From contig NC_018012.1 of NCBI RefSeq assembly GCF_000227745.2, positions 496,001 through 560,000 on the forward strand: a stretch of DNA of 64,000 nucleotides. Reading direction: 5' to 3'. Each line of letters opens with the position of its first letter. Within the stretch, counting starts at the first letter, position 1. The translations under genes were made by a program, and so were the position numbers. The notes under the pieces were generated by a model. That model was not told the DNA's origin and did no database searches. It was given only the letters and a program-made list of their open reading frames with translations. Positions 25,455 through 35,700 of this stretch are shown here, piece after piece. The stretch is from Thiocystis violascens DSM 198. GTDB lineage: Bacteria > Pseudomonadota > Gammaproteobacteria > Chromatiales > Chromatiaceae.

Positions 25455-26018
25455 ATGCGTACGCTCGCCCTATTACTGGCTCTCCTCGTGACCTTGGACC
25501 CGTGCGCGGCCAGTCAATTGTTCCGCTGGATTGACGATCAGGGTCAGGTTCATTTCAGCGATCGACCACCGTCGAATCCGGCGGCTCCAGTCCAGGTTCA
25601 GCCATTGCCGCCGCCCGCTCCCCGGCCAGCGGATAACCACTATTCGGTGATGAACCAGGTCAAGCGACTGGAGAGCGAACGTCAACAGCGCGAAGCGGCG
25701 CGGTGGGCGGAGAGAGTGACGCGGCAGGAGGAGGAACTGCGTCTCGCGGAGATCGAAGAGAGCCGTGCCCGCGCCCGGTTGGCTGAAGCAGAGGCCGAGC
25801 GTGCGCGTCAGTCCGTCTACCTCGTTTATCCAAGATTCCGGAAGCCTCCGCGCCCAGGACCGGATCATCGGCCCAACCGGTCGGATCACCTGCCACGGCA
25901 CTCCGATACGCGTCCGGTTCAGCCCGATGGGCGTTCGGTTACCCGCCCCGGACGATCATCGACCGTTCCGGGACGATCGCTGCATTCCGAGCAATCGCCG
26001 CCGCGTCCCCGACATTGA
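25455..26018 (+). CDS. DUF4124-domain secreted protein
   Basis: Predicted periplasmic protein of 187 residues. A signal peptide (MRTLALLLALLVTLDPCAAS) precedes a DUF4124 domain, recognised by LFRWIDDQGQVHFSDRPP (about 21-40). A Glu/Arg-rich coiled coil spans about 65-125, and a Pro/Arg/Ser-rich, probably disordered tail follows. The DUF4124 family has no established function; the domain is common in gammaproteobacterial envelope proteins. ATG 25455 is chosen because it gives the signal peptide. Confidence 0.8.
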   Translation: MRTLALLLALLVTLDPCAASQLFRWIDDQGQVHFSDRPPSNPAAPVQVQPLPPPAPRPADNHYSVMNQVKRLESERQQREAARWAERVTRQEEELRLAEIEESRARARLAEAEAERARQSVYLVYPRFRKPPRPGPDHRPNRSDHLPRHSDTRPVQPDGRSVTRPGRSSTVPGRSLHSEQSPPRPRH

Positions 26019-26110
26019 GACGAGTGCGCATCCCCGCTGCAATGTGCCCAACCGTCACGGGTTAGAATGCGCTTCGCATCCGCCGTCAGGCCACACCCGG
26101 ACTCCCAACC

Positions 26111-27604
26111 TTGAACCCACTCAAGCGGCTCGCCTCCCAAACCGCCATCTACGGTGTCAGCAGCGTCCTGGGGCGCTTTCTCAATTATCTACTGGTGCCC
26201 TTTCTGACCTATACCTTCGCCCCAGCGGAGTATGGCGTGATCGCCGAGTTTTACGCCTACATGGGGTTTCTGGCGGTGGTGCTCATGTTCGGGCTGGAGA
26301 CCGGCTATTTCCGTTTTCGCGCCGGGGGCGAGTGGCCGCCCGAGGTTGTCTACGGAACGGTCCTGCGCTTCCTGGCGCTGACGAATATCGCCTTTTTCCT
26401 GCTGATCTATGTCCAGCGCGAGCCGATCGCCGAACTGCTGCGCCATTCCGGTCACCCCGAGTATGTCTGGTGGAGCGCCGCGATCCTGGCCCTGGATTCG
26501 GTGGGTTCGGTCGCCTTCGCGCGCCTGCGGGCGGAGGATCGGGCAAAGCGTTTCGCGACACTCAAGCTGGTTGAGATCGGGGCCAACGTCGGTTTGACCA
26601 TCTTCTTCATCTACGTTTGCCGGCGCGCCTTCGAGTCCGATCCGCAATCCCTGCTCGGGTCGCTCTGGAACCCGAGCATCGGCGTGGGCTATGTCTTCAT
26701 CGCCAACCTGGCGGCGAGCGGGCTCAAGCTGATGTTGCTGGCCCCGCAGTTTCGGGACGGATTCGGCACCTTTCAGGCGGCGCTCTTCGGGCGTCTTCTG
26801 CGCTATTCGCTCCCCATGGTCGTCATCGGCTTCGCTGGGATTATCAACGAGATGCTGGACCGCGCCGCGCTCAAATACCTGTTGCCCTTCGATGACGCGA
26901 CCAACATGGCGCAACTCGGAATCTACAGCGCTTGTTACAAGCTCTCGATACTCATGGGGCTCTTCATCCAGGCATTCCGTTACGCCGGCGAACCGTTTTT
27001 CTTTAGCTACGCCAAACAGAGCGACGCGCGACAGACCTATGCGCTGGTACTCAACTGGTTCGTCATCTGCTGCGTCTTTCTGTTCCTGCTGGTCACGCTC
27101 TATCTGGATCTCTTCCAGTATTTCGTCGGTAGTGCCTACCGCGAGGGACTGAGCGTGGTGCCGGTGCTGCTGCTCGCGAGCCTCTTTCTCGGCATCTACG
27201 TGAATCTGTCCATCTGGTACAAGCTGACCGACCGTACCCTGATGGGTGCTGTCGTCTCGCTGATCGGCGCGGGCATCACCATCGTCCTGCTGCTCTGGTG
27301 GGTGCCCATTTACGGCTACGAGGGCGCCGCCTGGGCACACCTGGTCTGCTACGGAGCGATGGTGGCGATGTCCTATCTGCTTGGACGCCGTTATTACCCG
27401 GTGCCCTACGAGGTCGGGCGCGTGCTGGGCTACGTGATTCTCGGGGTCGCGCTTTATCTCGCGAGCCGGTGGCTGGTCTCGGTGCCAGGCTGGAATTCGC
27501 TGGCGGCGGGGACGCTCTGTCTGGCGATCTTTCTGCTGGCTGTCCTGCTGCTGGATGCGCGCCGACTGACACGACGGCGCGGGACGGGCGGGGTATCGTC
27601 ATGA
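26111..27604 (+). CDS. Polysaccharide flippase (Wzx/MATE-like)
   Basis: Integral membrane protein of 497 residues with about 12-14 helices, of the polysaccharide transporter/MurJ-MATE superfamily. The N-terminus has the family pattern TAIYGVSSVLGRFLNYLLVP, then FLTYTFAPAEYG, followed by FYAYMGFLAVVLMFGLETGYF. It would flip lipid-linked sugar units across the inner membrane. No glycosyltransferases are adjacent, so its substrate is unknown. TTG 26111 is the start that keeps the full first helix; no strong ribosome binding site is seen. Confidence 0.82.
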   Translation: MNPLKRLASQTAIYGVSSVLGRFLNYLLVPFLTYTFAPAEYGVIAEFYAYMGFLAVVLMFGLETGYFRFRAGGEWPPEVVYGTVLRFLALTNIAFFLLIYVQREPIAELLRHSGHPEYVWWSAAILALDSVGSVAFARLRAEDRAKRFATLKLVEIGANVGLTIFFIYVCRRAFESDPQSLLGSLWNPSIGVGYVFIANLAASGLKLMLLAPQFRDGFGTFQAALFGRLLRYSLPMVVIGFAGIINEMLDRAALKYLLPFDDATNMAQLGIYSACYKLSILMGLFIQAFRYAGEPFFFSYAKQSDARQTYALVLNWFVICCVFLFLLVTLYLDLFQYFVGSAYREGLSVVPVLLLASLFLGIYVNLSIWYKLTDRTLMGAVVSLIGAGITIVLLLWWVPIYGYEGAAWAHLVCYGAMVAMSYLLGRRYYPVPYEVGRVLGYVILGVALYLASRWLVSVPGWNSLAAGTLCLAIFLLAVLLLDARRLTRRRGTGGVSS

Positions 27605-27779
27605 ACAGGTCAGGGCTGCGGAAGCGAACTCGCGACCGCAATCATGCGCTGGCGCTGGTCACATAACCTTCATACGCGTTTGGGGCGGTTTGCGTTAGGC
27701 TCCCCGGCTATTCTTTGCAGCCTCCCGCGATTGGATCGGAACGGTCGTTTCTCGCGGGCCCCGAGTCAGGTTTCCGCCC

Positions 27780-29549
27780 ATGAATCCCTCACTGCAAGCC
27801 ACTCCCCAACGCATCCTTGGGGCCGCGATTCTTGGCTTTCTGTGCTTACTTCTTGCCGCATGGATCTTGTGGTCGGCGCGCTCGGACGAGGACCATGGCG
27901 ACGTTGGGCAAGCCGCCATCGGTTCCCTGGAGGCTGACTCCCTTGATCTGCGGGACACGCGCCTGCGCAATGCGTTCGCCTACCTTGTCCCCCAGTGCTA
28001 TGTCATGCCCAGACTCCAGGACGGGGTGGTTCTCAACCCTTGCTACACCTGCCATCAACTGGGCGATACGCCCAATTATATCGACGACAGCCTCTTTCAG
28101 AAGGTGTTCCAGATGGCGGAGTCGGCACGAGAGATGCCCTGGCCGAATGTGTATGAGGATCGCTCGGAGCGGATCGAACGCATCGACGATATCTGGATGC
28201 GCGATCTGGTGCGCACGAGCAACTACGAGGCAAAGGATGGTTCGCTCTTGCTGGCGCGACGGTTGTCCGAACTGCCCGCGCACTGGGATCTGGACGGCGA
28301 CCGTCACTGGAACGGTTATATCCCGGATGCCTATTTTCGATTCGACGAGCAGGGTTTCGACCGTGATCCGCAAGGTCAATACACCGGCTGGCGCGCCTTC
28401 GCCTACTACCCTTTGCCTGCAACCTACTGGCCAACGAACGGCAGTGCGGGCGATGTCCTCATCCGGCTGCCCGATGCCTTTCGGCGCCGCGCGGACGGGG
28501 AGCCGGATGTGCGCGTCTACGCACTCAATCTCGCCATCGTCGAAGCCTTGATCAAGCGTGCCGATGTTCCTATCGATCCGGTGGACGAACGCGATTTTGG
28601 GGTCGATCTCGACCGGGACGGGTCGCTCGACCTCGCCGACCGGGTTCGCTACGACTGGGCGCCGCTTGAAGGTCGTGAGATGTCTTATGTCGGACTGGCG
28701 GCGCAACGGCTGGCGGAAGGGAAGGCCCACCTGGCGGGCGGGCTTTTTCCAGAAGGAACCGAATTCCTGCAGAGCCTGCGTTATCTGGACGCCGATGCGG
28801 CCGGGCGGATCCAGCCGGCGGCGCGCATGAAGGAACTGCGCTATGCCCGTAAGCAGGCCTGGTACAACTACTCCGAACTCAGGGGTATCGCTCAACGCGA
28901 GGGCGCCGAGCGCCGGGAATACGAGAACAACGTCGTCAAGGAAGCCCCCGGGGATTACGAGCGCGGGCTCTTCGCGCAAGGTTGGGTGTACCAGGGGTTT
29001 ATCGAGGATCGCGCCGGCCAATTGCGACCACAGTCGCAGGAGGAGACGCTCTACTGCATGGGCTGTCACGGTGGCGTCGGTGTCACCGCCGATACAACCT
29101 TCGCTTTTGCCCGTAAGTTCAAGGCTTCCGCCGAGCACGGCGGCTGGTTTCACTGGTCGAGACGCGACGCTTCGGACCTCGCCGAGCCCTGGGTCGAGGT
29201 TCTGGGAGAGGGCGTTCATCCTGAGTACGGCTTCTATTTGAAGCAGACCCGTTCCGGGAGCGAGTTCCTGGACAACCCGGAATTGGCGGATCGCTTCTTT
29301 ACTTCCGAAGGTATTCCTAGGGAAGAGGCGTTCGAGCGCCTGCGGCACGACATCGCCTTCGCGCTTCTACCCTCGCCTGAGCGGGCGATGCGGCTCAACA
29401 AGGCTTACCGTACCATCGTCGAGGATCAGGATTTCATCCACGGTCGCGACCCCAATCCAACGCCCTTTAATCGCGTGATGCCCGTGGTGCCCAAGGATTT
29501 GCCGACGGGGGTGGAGCAGGCGATCAAGACGGCGACGCATTACGATTGA
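27780..29549 (+). CDS. Membrane-anchored dihaem c-type cytochrome, family not recognised
   Basis: Predicted periplasmic protein of 589 residues, held by one N-terminal helix (ILGAAILGFLCLLLAAWILW, about 12-31). Two covalent haem sites are present: NPCYTCHQ near residue 88 and YCMGCHGG near residue 428. Two acidic loops resemble calcium-binding sites: DLDGDRHWNG (about 164-173) and DLDRDGSLDLAD (about 279-290). A His-rich tail closes it. I do not recognise the family or its electron partner. Upstream is a flippase, downstream a convergent L,D-transpeptidase, neither informative. Confidence 0.75.
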   Translation: MNPSLQATPQRILGAAILGFLCLLLAAWILWSARSDEDHGDVGQAAIGSLEADSLDLRDTRLRNAFAYLVPQCYVMPRLQDGVVLNPCYTCHQLGDTPNYIDDSLFQKVFQMAESAREMPWPNVYEDRSERIERIDDIWMRDLVRTSNYEAKDGSLLLARRLSELPAHWDLDGDRHWNGYIPDAYFRFDEQGFDRDPQGQYTGWRAFAYYPLPATYWPTNGSAGDVLIRLPDAFRRRADGEPDVRVYALNLAIVEALIKRADVPIDPVDERDFGVDLDRDGSLDLADRVRYDWAPLEGREMSYVGLAAQRLAEGKAHLAGGLFPEGTEFLQSLRYLDADAAGRIQPAARMKELRYARKQAWYNYSELRGIAQREGAERREYENNVVKEAPGDYERGLFAQGWVYQGFIEDRAGQLRPQSQEETLYCMGCHGGVGVTADTTFAFARKFKASAEHGGWFHWSRRDASDLAEPWVEVLGEGVHPEYGFYLKQTRSGSEFLDNPELADRFFTSEGIPREEAFERLRHDIAFALLPSPERAMRLNKAYRTIVEDQDFIHGRDPNPTPFNRVMPVVPKDLPTGVEQAIKTATHYD

Positions 29550-29750
29550 TCGATGGATGCCCGCTGACCTTCCAACGTCTTCCCGTCACATTAACTAGCG
29601 CGAATCATCGTCGCCAGTCCGTCCGATTCGCTGTCTAACCCGCCTTCGGAGTCTCAATCCGAGTCTGACTCCCTTGCTCGGGGCCGTCCCTGGCCGAGCC
29701 TGCCCTGAACGATGCCGTAACGGTGGATCAGGCGCGCCGCGCGCTGCTGA

Positions 29751-30344
29751 CTAAGGCAGAATCCGAATCGGCGTCCCGTCCGGAACCAGGTTCCAGATCT
29801 CGTCGATTTCATGGTTCTGCACGGCGATGCAGCCGTGGGTCCAGTCGCGGTTGGTATAGAGACGGCGCATGCTTTCCGACTGGATATAGTTGGGAAGCCC
29901 GTGGAGCATGATCATGCCGCCGGGGTTGAACCCAAGCTGGCGGCTGGCGAGCTTATCCTGCTCGTTGGGATAGGAAATATGGATGGCCTTGTAAAAATTG
30001 CTTCGGGGATTGCGCCAGTTCAACACGTAATCGCCGACTGGCGTGCGTTGATCGCCCTCGCGGTATTTGTGGCCGTTGGGCGAACCGCCGAGTGCGACGC
30101 GGTATGTCCGAACCACCTGGCCCCGGCTGAGCAACTCGATCTGTCGTTCGGATTTTTTGACCACGACCTGATCGACGGGGCCGGTGGCCTTTTGCGTGAC
30201 TGGAGGCGTGCTGCCGCAGCCCGTCAGCCCGAGTAGTCCGGTCAGCGCGAGCGCGGCGAGAACGTGCATCCCGAGCGGGCGGATACGCCGGTGCCGTGGC
30301 GGGGTACGGTAGATGGCGTGGGAGTGTTTGGCGTTGAAGTACAT
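29751..30344 (-). CDS. L,D-transpeptidase (YkuD) lipoprotein
   Basis: Predicted envelope enzyme of the YkuD family that forms or remodels 3-3 peptidoglycan crosslinks or attaches proteins to the wall. The catalytic motif is DWTHGCIAVQN with the active Cys, preceded by GGMIMLHGLPN. The lipobox GLTGC follows a hydrophobic stretch (HVLAALALTGLLG). Two starts are possible: 30344 with an AGGA site and a long basic n-region, or 30269 (MHVLAAL) with a normal-length signal peptide. The mature protein is the same. It ends about 200 bp from the convergent cytochrome gene. Confidence 0.86.
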   Translation of the reverse strand: MYFNAKHSHAIYRTPPRHRRIRPLGMHVLAALALTGLLGLTGCGSTPPVTQKATGPVDQVVVKKSERQIELLSRGQVVRTYRVALGGSPNGHKYREGDQRTPVGDYVLNWRNPRSNFYKAIHISYPNEQDKLASRQLGFNPGGMIMLHGLPNYIQSESMRRLYTNRDWTHGCIAVQNHEIDEIWNLVPDGTPIRILP

Positions 30345-30439
30345 GGAGTGAGTCCTGAATCGACGGTGCCAGCGGCCGGCCGGCAAAGTTCATAATCAAC
30401 GCCAGAAAGTTTATGTAAGCCGATGACTAAAATCCAGCT

Positions 30440-31636
30440 TTAGAATTCCGGCAGGACGCGGAGAAAGCAGGTTTTCAGATAGGCGGTCTCGGAAATGGCC
30501 GGATGCACCGGATGATCCGGCCCCTGTTGGCCGACTTCCAGCAACTGAAGATTCCGTCCGGACCGCCGCGCCGCGAGTTGAACCGAGCGCAAAAAGGTGT
30601 CGCGGTCCATGTGAAAGGAGCAGGAAGACGTCACCAGGAGTCCGCCGGGTTCCAGAACCTCGATTCCGAGCCGGTTGAGCCGCTGATACGCCTGGGTACC
30701 TTCCTTCTCGTCCTTGCGACGTTTGATGAAGGCGGGCGGATCGAGAATGACGGTGTCGAAGCGTTTGCCCTTGTCGCGCAGATCCCGCAAGACCTCGAAG
30801 GCGTCGCCATGCAGATGGTTGACGCGGTTGTCGAGACGGTTGCGGGCGGCGTTATCGGCGACCCGTTCCAGCGCGGTGTGCGAGCTGTCCACGCAGGTCA
30901 CTTCCTCGGCGCCCAACGCGGCGGCGCGCAGTCCCCAGGCGCCGATATAGCTGCACACGTCCAGCACTCGCTTGCCAACCCCGTAGCGGGCGAGCCGGGT
31001 GCGATTCTCGGCCTGATCGAAAAACCAGCCGGTCTTTTGTCCGCTCAGGGGCGAGACCTCGAACGCCAGCTCGTGCTCGATTAGCGTCAGATGGTCCTCG
31101 GGCGTTCCGAGCACCGTTTCCACGCTACGCGGCAGTCCCTCCAGTTCGCGCACGGCGGTGTCGTTGCGCAGCACGATCGCCCTGGGCCGCAGCACTTGTT
31201 CCAGTGCGGCCAGGATCTCCCCGCGCACCCGTTCCATCCCGGCGGTCGTGATCTGCACCGCGAGCAGGTCGTCGTAGCGGTCCACGATCAGACCCGGCAG
31301 GCCATCGCTCTCACCGAACACCAGCCGATAAAAGGGGCGTTTGTAGAGCCGTTCGCGCAGCGCCAGCGCATCATGGATGCGTTTGAGCCAGAGGGTCGGA
31401 CTTAGCGGATGGTTGCGGTCGCGCGTCACGATCCGGGCGCAGATCAGCGAATGCGGATTGACATACCCGTGCCCGATCCAGCGTTCGTGGTCGCTCAGAA
31501 TCTCGACCGGCTGGCCCGGCTCCAGGTTTTTCAAGGGAGTCGCCTGGGTGTCGACCTCGTTGCTGTAGATCCAGCAATGACCGGCGAGCAGTCGGCGTTC
31601 CTGATCTTTGCGAAGGATAAGTGGCTGAGTCTTCAT
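30440..31636 (-). CDS. rlmI: 23S rRNA m5C1962 methyltransferase RlmI-like
   Basis: SAM-dependent rRNA methyltransferase of 398 residues. An N-terminal PUA domain (about 1-75, RLLAGHCWIYSNEV) is followed by an EEHEE linker domain and a Rossmann methyltransferase domain: VLDVCSYIGAWGLRAAALGA (motif I), VTCVDSS, VILDPPAFIKRRKDE (motif IV) and SSCSFHMD with the catalytic Cys. QKTGWFFDQAENR is typical of RlmI/YccW. Substrate assignment follows the family. Confidence 0.9.
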   Translation of the reverse strand: MKTQPLILRKDQERRLLAGHCWIYSNEVDTQATPLKNLEPGQPVEILSDHERWIGHGYVNPHSLICARIVTRDRNHPLSPTLWLKRIHDALALRERLYKRPFYRLVFGESDGLPGLIVDRYDDLLAVQITTAGMERVRGEILAALEQVLRPRAIVLRNDTAVRELEGLPRSVETVLGTPEDHLTLIEHELAFEVSPLSGQKTGWFFDQAENRTRLARYGVGKRVLDVCSYIGAWGLRAAALGAEEVTCVDSSHTALERVADNAARNRLDNRVNHLHGDAFEVLRDLRDKGKRFDTVILDPPAFIKRRKDEKEGTQAYQRLNRLGIEVLEPGGLLVTSSCSFHMDRDTFLRSVQLAARRSGRNLQLLEVGQQGPDHPVHPAISETAYLKTCFLRVLPEF

Positions 31637-31763
31637 GTTTAGGTCTTCCGGTCGGAATGAATGCGGTAGTCGTGCAGCCTGCAGAGACTATCAGATGCGG
31701 GGCCGAAGAGGCGCGTCGTTGTGGAGATGGGCCGCCGTTCTCATTTTGGCGTCATCCGCCAGC

Positions 31764-31845
31764 GTAGGAGCCCGCTTGCGGGCGACATGATTTGCCAACA
31801 AGCATTGGGTCTGCCAACCCCCGTCGCCCGCAAGCGGGCTCCTAC
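31764..31845. repeat. Paired inverted REP-like element (REPIN type), copy 2
   Basis: GTAGGAGCCCGCTTGCGGGC (to GAC) at 31764-31786 faces its inverted copy at 31823-31845 with a 36-bp spacer. Outside the pair, the flanks are also partly inverted (CGTTCTCATTTTG on the left, CAAAATGAATGAGAACG on the right). It is the same family as the pair at 25313-25391 and lies between two genes. Confidence 0.75.
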
Positions 31846-31927
31846 GTCAAAATGAATGAGAACGGCCGGGGAAAGGACCGCGACAGGGTGCCGCGATCGC
31901 CAAAGGTTCCGCGCGCGACCGGGGACG

Positions 31928-32518
31928 TCAGGCCGCGCCGGTACGGATGAGTGCGACCGTGAAATCCCCGTGGAGATAGTCGTCGGCGATCTCCATCCGG
32001 GCATCGAGATGTCGCGTCCACTCGCGCACGTCTTCCGGTAGGCACAGATTGTACTGAAGCGAGGAATCCCGCCCGGACAGCAGATTGAACACGAAACCTG
32101 CGGTCGACGCCCTGAAACAGCGTTCGATGAACGTCCTGGTCTCCTCGCGGGTCAGGGTGTTCATGGCCCCGCTGCAGACGTAATACGCAGCATCCGGCAG
32201 CGGCTCCCGCAGGATATCGAGGAGCAAAATTTCGCGATCGGTGCGCAGCCGAGCCGCCTCCACCATGGGTTCCACCACATCGATGCCGAGATAATGTCCT
32301 GGTCGGTCGCCGCGCGCGTCGAGGAAACGGAAAAAATCCCCAAGACCGCAGCCCGCGTCCGCGAGCGTGAGCGTTGACAGATCCGTGGGCAGAAAGCGCC
32401 GCAGGGCCTCGAAACGGGTGTATTGGCTGTGCTCGGAATTCCACTGAACTCCCTTGGCCGTGTGGCCGTGGTGTTCCAGCGAGTGGCGGTAAAAGTGGTC
32501 GGTTTCGACTCTGGGCAT
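31928..32518 (-). CDS. SAM-dependent class I methyltransferase
   Basis: Predicted methyltransferase of 196 residues. SAM-binding motif I is TLADAGCGLGDFFRFLDARG (about residues 48-67), and the acidic motif II residue is in HYLGIDVVEPMVEAA. Motif post-I is followed by LLLDILREPLPDAAYYVCSG. The N-terminus (HFYRHSLEHHGHTAKGVQW) is seen in proteins annotated as trans-aconitate-like or ubiquinone/biotin-type methyltransferases, but the substrate cannot be told. MPRVETDHFY at 32518 is the likely start. It precedes no obvious operon partner. Confidence 0.78.
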   Translation of the reverse strand: MPRVETDHFYRHSLEHHGHTAKGVQWNSEHSQYTRFEALRRFLPTDLSTLTLADAGCGLGDFFRFLDARGDRPGHYLGIDVVEPMVEAARLRTDREILLLDILREPLPDAAYYVCSGAMNTLTREETRTFIERCFRASTAGFVFNLLSGRDSSLQYNLCLPEDVREWTRHLDARMEIADDYLHGDFTVALIRTGAA

Positions 32519-32690
32519 GGCGGAATTGATCGTGGGGCAAGGTGGATGGAGTATCGAGCCGCGCGGGCGCGGCGCGAAAACCAAGTTATCATAGCGGGAA
32601 TTGCACGCTTCCGCAGTCTGTCGAACAAGGGATCGCCGCGCCAGAAACAGCGGATCTTTCCGATGAGAGAACGGAACCGCCACGGACTTT

Positions 32691-32716
32691 AGGCGATTTC
32701 CGGGAAAGCTTGTACC
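32691..32716 (+). repeat. MITE-like repeat end, fragment C
   Basis: AGGCGATTTCCGGGAAAG and the following 8 bases match the left end of the element at 38428 at 22 of 26 positions. Only this end is visible. It lies 18 bp past the uvrA stop codon, in the same orientation as the full copy on the other side of uvrA. Confidence 0.5.
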
Positions 32717-32733
32717 GGAATCAACGGCTTCAC

Positions 32734-35700
32734 TTAACGGCAGTGCCGGCCCATGTGCTGGCGTAAGGCGCATGCGGTCGGCGCGTCGCCGGAGGCGGCG
32801 ACCTGTTCCGGCGTGCCCTGCGCGACGATCCGTCCGCCCGCGTCTCCCCCTTCCGGCCCCAGGTCGAGAATCCAGTCGGCGGCCGCGATCAGGTCCAGGT
32901 TGTGTTCGATGACCAGGACCGAATGCCCGGCGTCGACGAGGCGTTGCAGGACGCTGATCAGGCGCTCGACATCCGCCATGTGCAGCCCGACCGTGGGTTC
33001 GTCGAGGACATAAAGCGTCGGGCGGCTGGCGCTGCCGTCGGCGCTCGGGCGTGCCTTGGCGAGTTCGGTGATCAGCTTGATGCGCTGGGCCTCGCCGCCC
33101 GAGAGCGTCGGGCTGGGCTGGCCGAGGCGCAGATACCCCAGTCCCACGTCCGCGAGCAGCGTCAGCGCGTGGTGGATCGCTGGATGCGCGGCGAAAATGC
33201 CGATGGCGTCGTCGACACTGAGCGCCAATACCTGCCCGATGTCGAGCCCCTTGAAACGCGCCTCGCGCGTTTCGCGGTCGAAACGGCTACCGCCGCAGAT
33301 CTCGCAGATCATCCGCACGTCGGGCAGAAAGCTCATCTCCAGGGTCTGGATGCCCTGACCCTCGCAGGCCTGGCAGCGGCCCTCGGGGGTGTTGAAGGAG
33401 AACCGCGCCGGCCCCCAGCCGAGGATGCGCGCCTCCGGGGTGGCCGCGAACAGACGCCGGATGCCATCCCAGAAGCCGACATAGGTGGCGGGACAGGAAC
33501 GCGGCGTCTTACCGATCGGGGTCTGGTCGACTTCCAGGAGGCGCGCGAGCCCCTGCCAGCCGGCGAGGCTGCGACAGCCGACCAGATCGCTCTTGCCGGC
33601 GCGCCCCGTGGCGGGCGGTTTCGTGGTCAACAGGTGGCCGAGACTGCCGGCCAGCACCTCGCGTACCAGGGTCGATTTGCCCGAGCCGGAGACGCCGGTC
33701 ACGCAGACCAGCCGTCCCAGCGGCAGTCGCGCGTCCAGATCCTGGAGGTTGTGCAGTCTTGCCCCCTTGATCGTCAACCAGTCGGTTCCCCGACCGGTCG
33801 AGCGCGGCGGTTTGGAGACTTCATGGCGACGCCCGAGAAAGCGACCCGTGACCGAGTTCGGGTTGGCGATCAGTTCCTCGGCGGTGCCTTGCGCGACGAT
33901 CTCGCCGCCCCGCGTTCCGGCGCCCGGACCCAGGTCGATGACGTGGTCGGCGCGCCGGATGGTCTCCTCGTCGTGCTCGACCACCACGACGGTGTTGCCC
34001 TTGGCCTGGAGCCGGACGAGGGTATCGAGCAGCAGTCGGTTGTCGCGCGGATGCAGTCCGATCGTCGGCTCGTCCAGCACATAACAGACGCCTTGCAGAT
34101 TGGAGCCGAGCTGGGCCGCGAGCCGGATACGCTGGGCCTCGCCGCCCGAGAGCGTGGGCGCGGCGCGGTCGAGCGCCAGATAGCCGAGTCCGACCTCGGC
34201 GAGAAAGGCGAGCCGGTGGCGGACTTCGCTCAGCAGATCGCGGGCGATCGCGGTTTCGCGCGGGTTCAGTTCCAGAGCGTTCAGGACGGCGGCGATCCGG
34301 TCGACGGTCAGGGCCGAGAGTTCCGCGATGGAACGCTCCCGGAAGCGCACCGCCAGCGCCTCGGGATTGAGTCGCGCGCCGTGACAGACGGGGCAAACTG
34401 GGGCGCGCTGGCCCACGGATTCCAACCATTGACCTTCCTCGCCAGTCTGCTCGCCGTCGAAGCCGGTCAGGGCCAGGCCGGTGCCGAAACAGTCCGGGCA
34501 CCAGCCGTGCTTGGAGTTGTAACTGAAGAGACGCGGATCGGGCTCGGGGAAGGCGCGGCCGCAGCCGGGACAGGCGCGGGCGGTGGAATAGGGGGTTTCG
34601 GTGCTCCAACGCTCGTGTTCGATCCGGACCGCGCGGACCTGTCCCTTGCCCAGATCCAACGCCTGATCGAGCAGGGCGCGCAGGGCCGGTTCGGCGGACG
34701 GCGTGACCGTCAGTTCGCCGAGCGGCAGGTCGATGGAGTGCTCGCGAAAACGGTCGAGCCGGGGCCAGTCGGCGGTTTCGACGGGTGCGCCGTCCACGCG
34801 CAGAAACGGCCAGCCCCTGCTGGCGGCCCAGGCGGCAAGCTCGTTGTAGAGTCCCTTGCGGGCGATGACCATGGGGGCCATGAGGCTGATGCGCTGACCG
34901 GCGTGATCGCGCAGCAGTCGCGCCAGGATGGCCTCGCGCGTCATCGGCTCGATGGGGATGGCGCAATCCGGGCAGTGCTGGACGCCGAGTTTGACATAGA
35001 GCAAACGCAGCGAATGGTGGATCTCGGTCAGGGTGCCGACGGTACTCTTGGCCCCGCCCCGGCTGGTGCGCTGCTCGATGGCGATGGTGGGCGGGATGCC
35101 GTGGACGGCGTCGACATCGGCGCGGGCGGCGGGTTGCACGAACTGGCGGGCATAGGCGTTCAGCGACTCCAGATAGCGCCGCTGACCTTCGGCGAAGAGG
35201 ATGTCGAAGGCCAGGGTGCTTTTGCCGCTGCCGGAGACGCCGGTAATGACGGTGAGCCGGTCGCGCGGGATCGAGAGTGTCAGATCCTTCAGGTTGTGCT
35301 CGCGGGCGTGCAGGATGGAAATCGAATGGTCCGTGTCGCGTGGCGAGCGAGGCGCGGATGTCGGCTGCCAAACCTGATACGCGATGACGGGCGCTTCGGT
35401 GACCAGCGCGCGACGATGGCCGTGCAGTGCGCGTCCGGTATGGCTGGCCGGGTGTTCGGCGACCTGCTCCGGCGTCCCGCAACAGAGGATCTCGCCGCCT
35501 CCGTCGCCACCCTCCGGCCCCAGATCGATCAGCCAGTCGGCGGCGGCGATCACGTCCAGATTGTGCTCGATGACCAGCAGCGAATGACCCTGTTCGATCA
35601 GATGGCGGAAGGCGTTGAGCAACACGGCGATGTCGGCGAAGTGCAGCCCGGTGGTGGGTTCGTCGAGCAGAAAGAGCAACCCGCCGTCGCGCGCCCGGCG

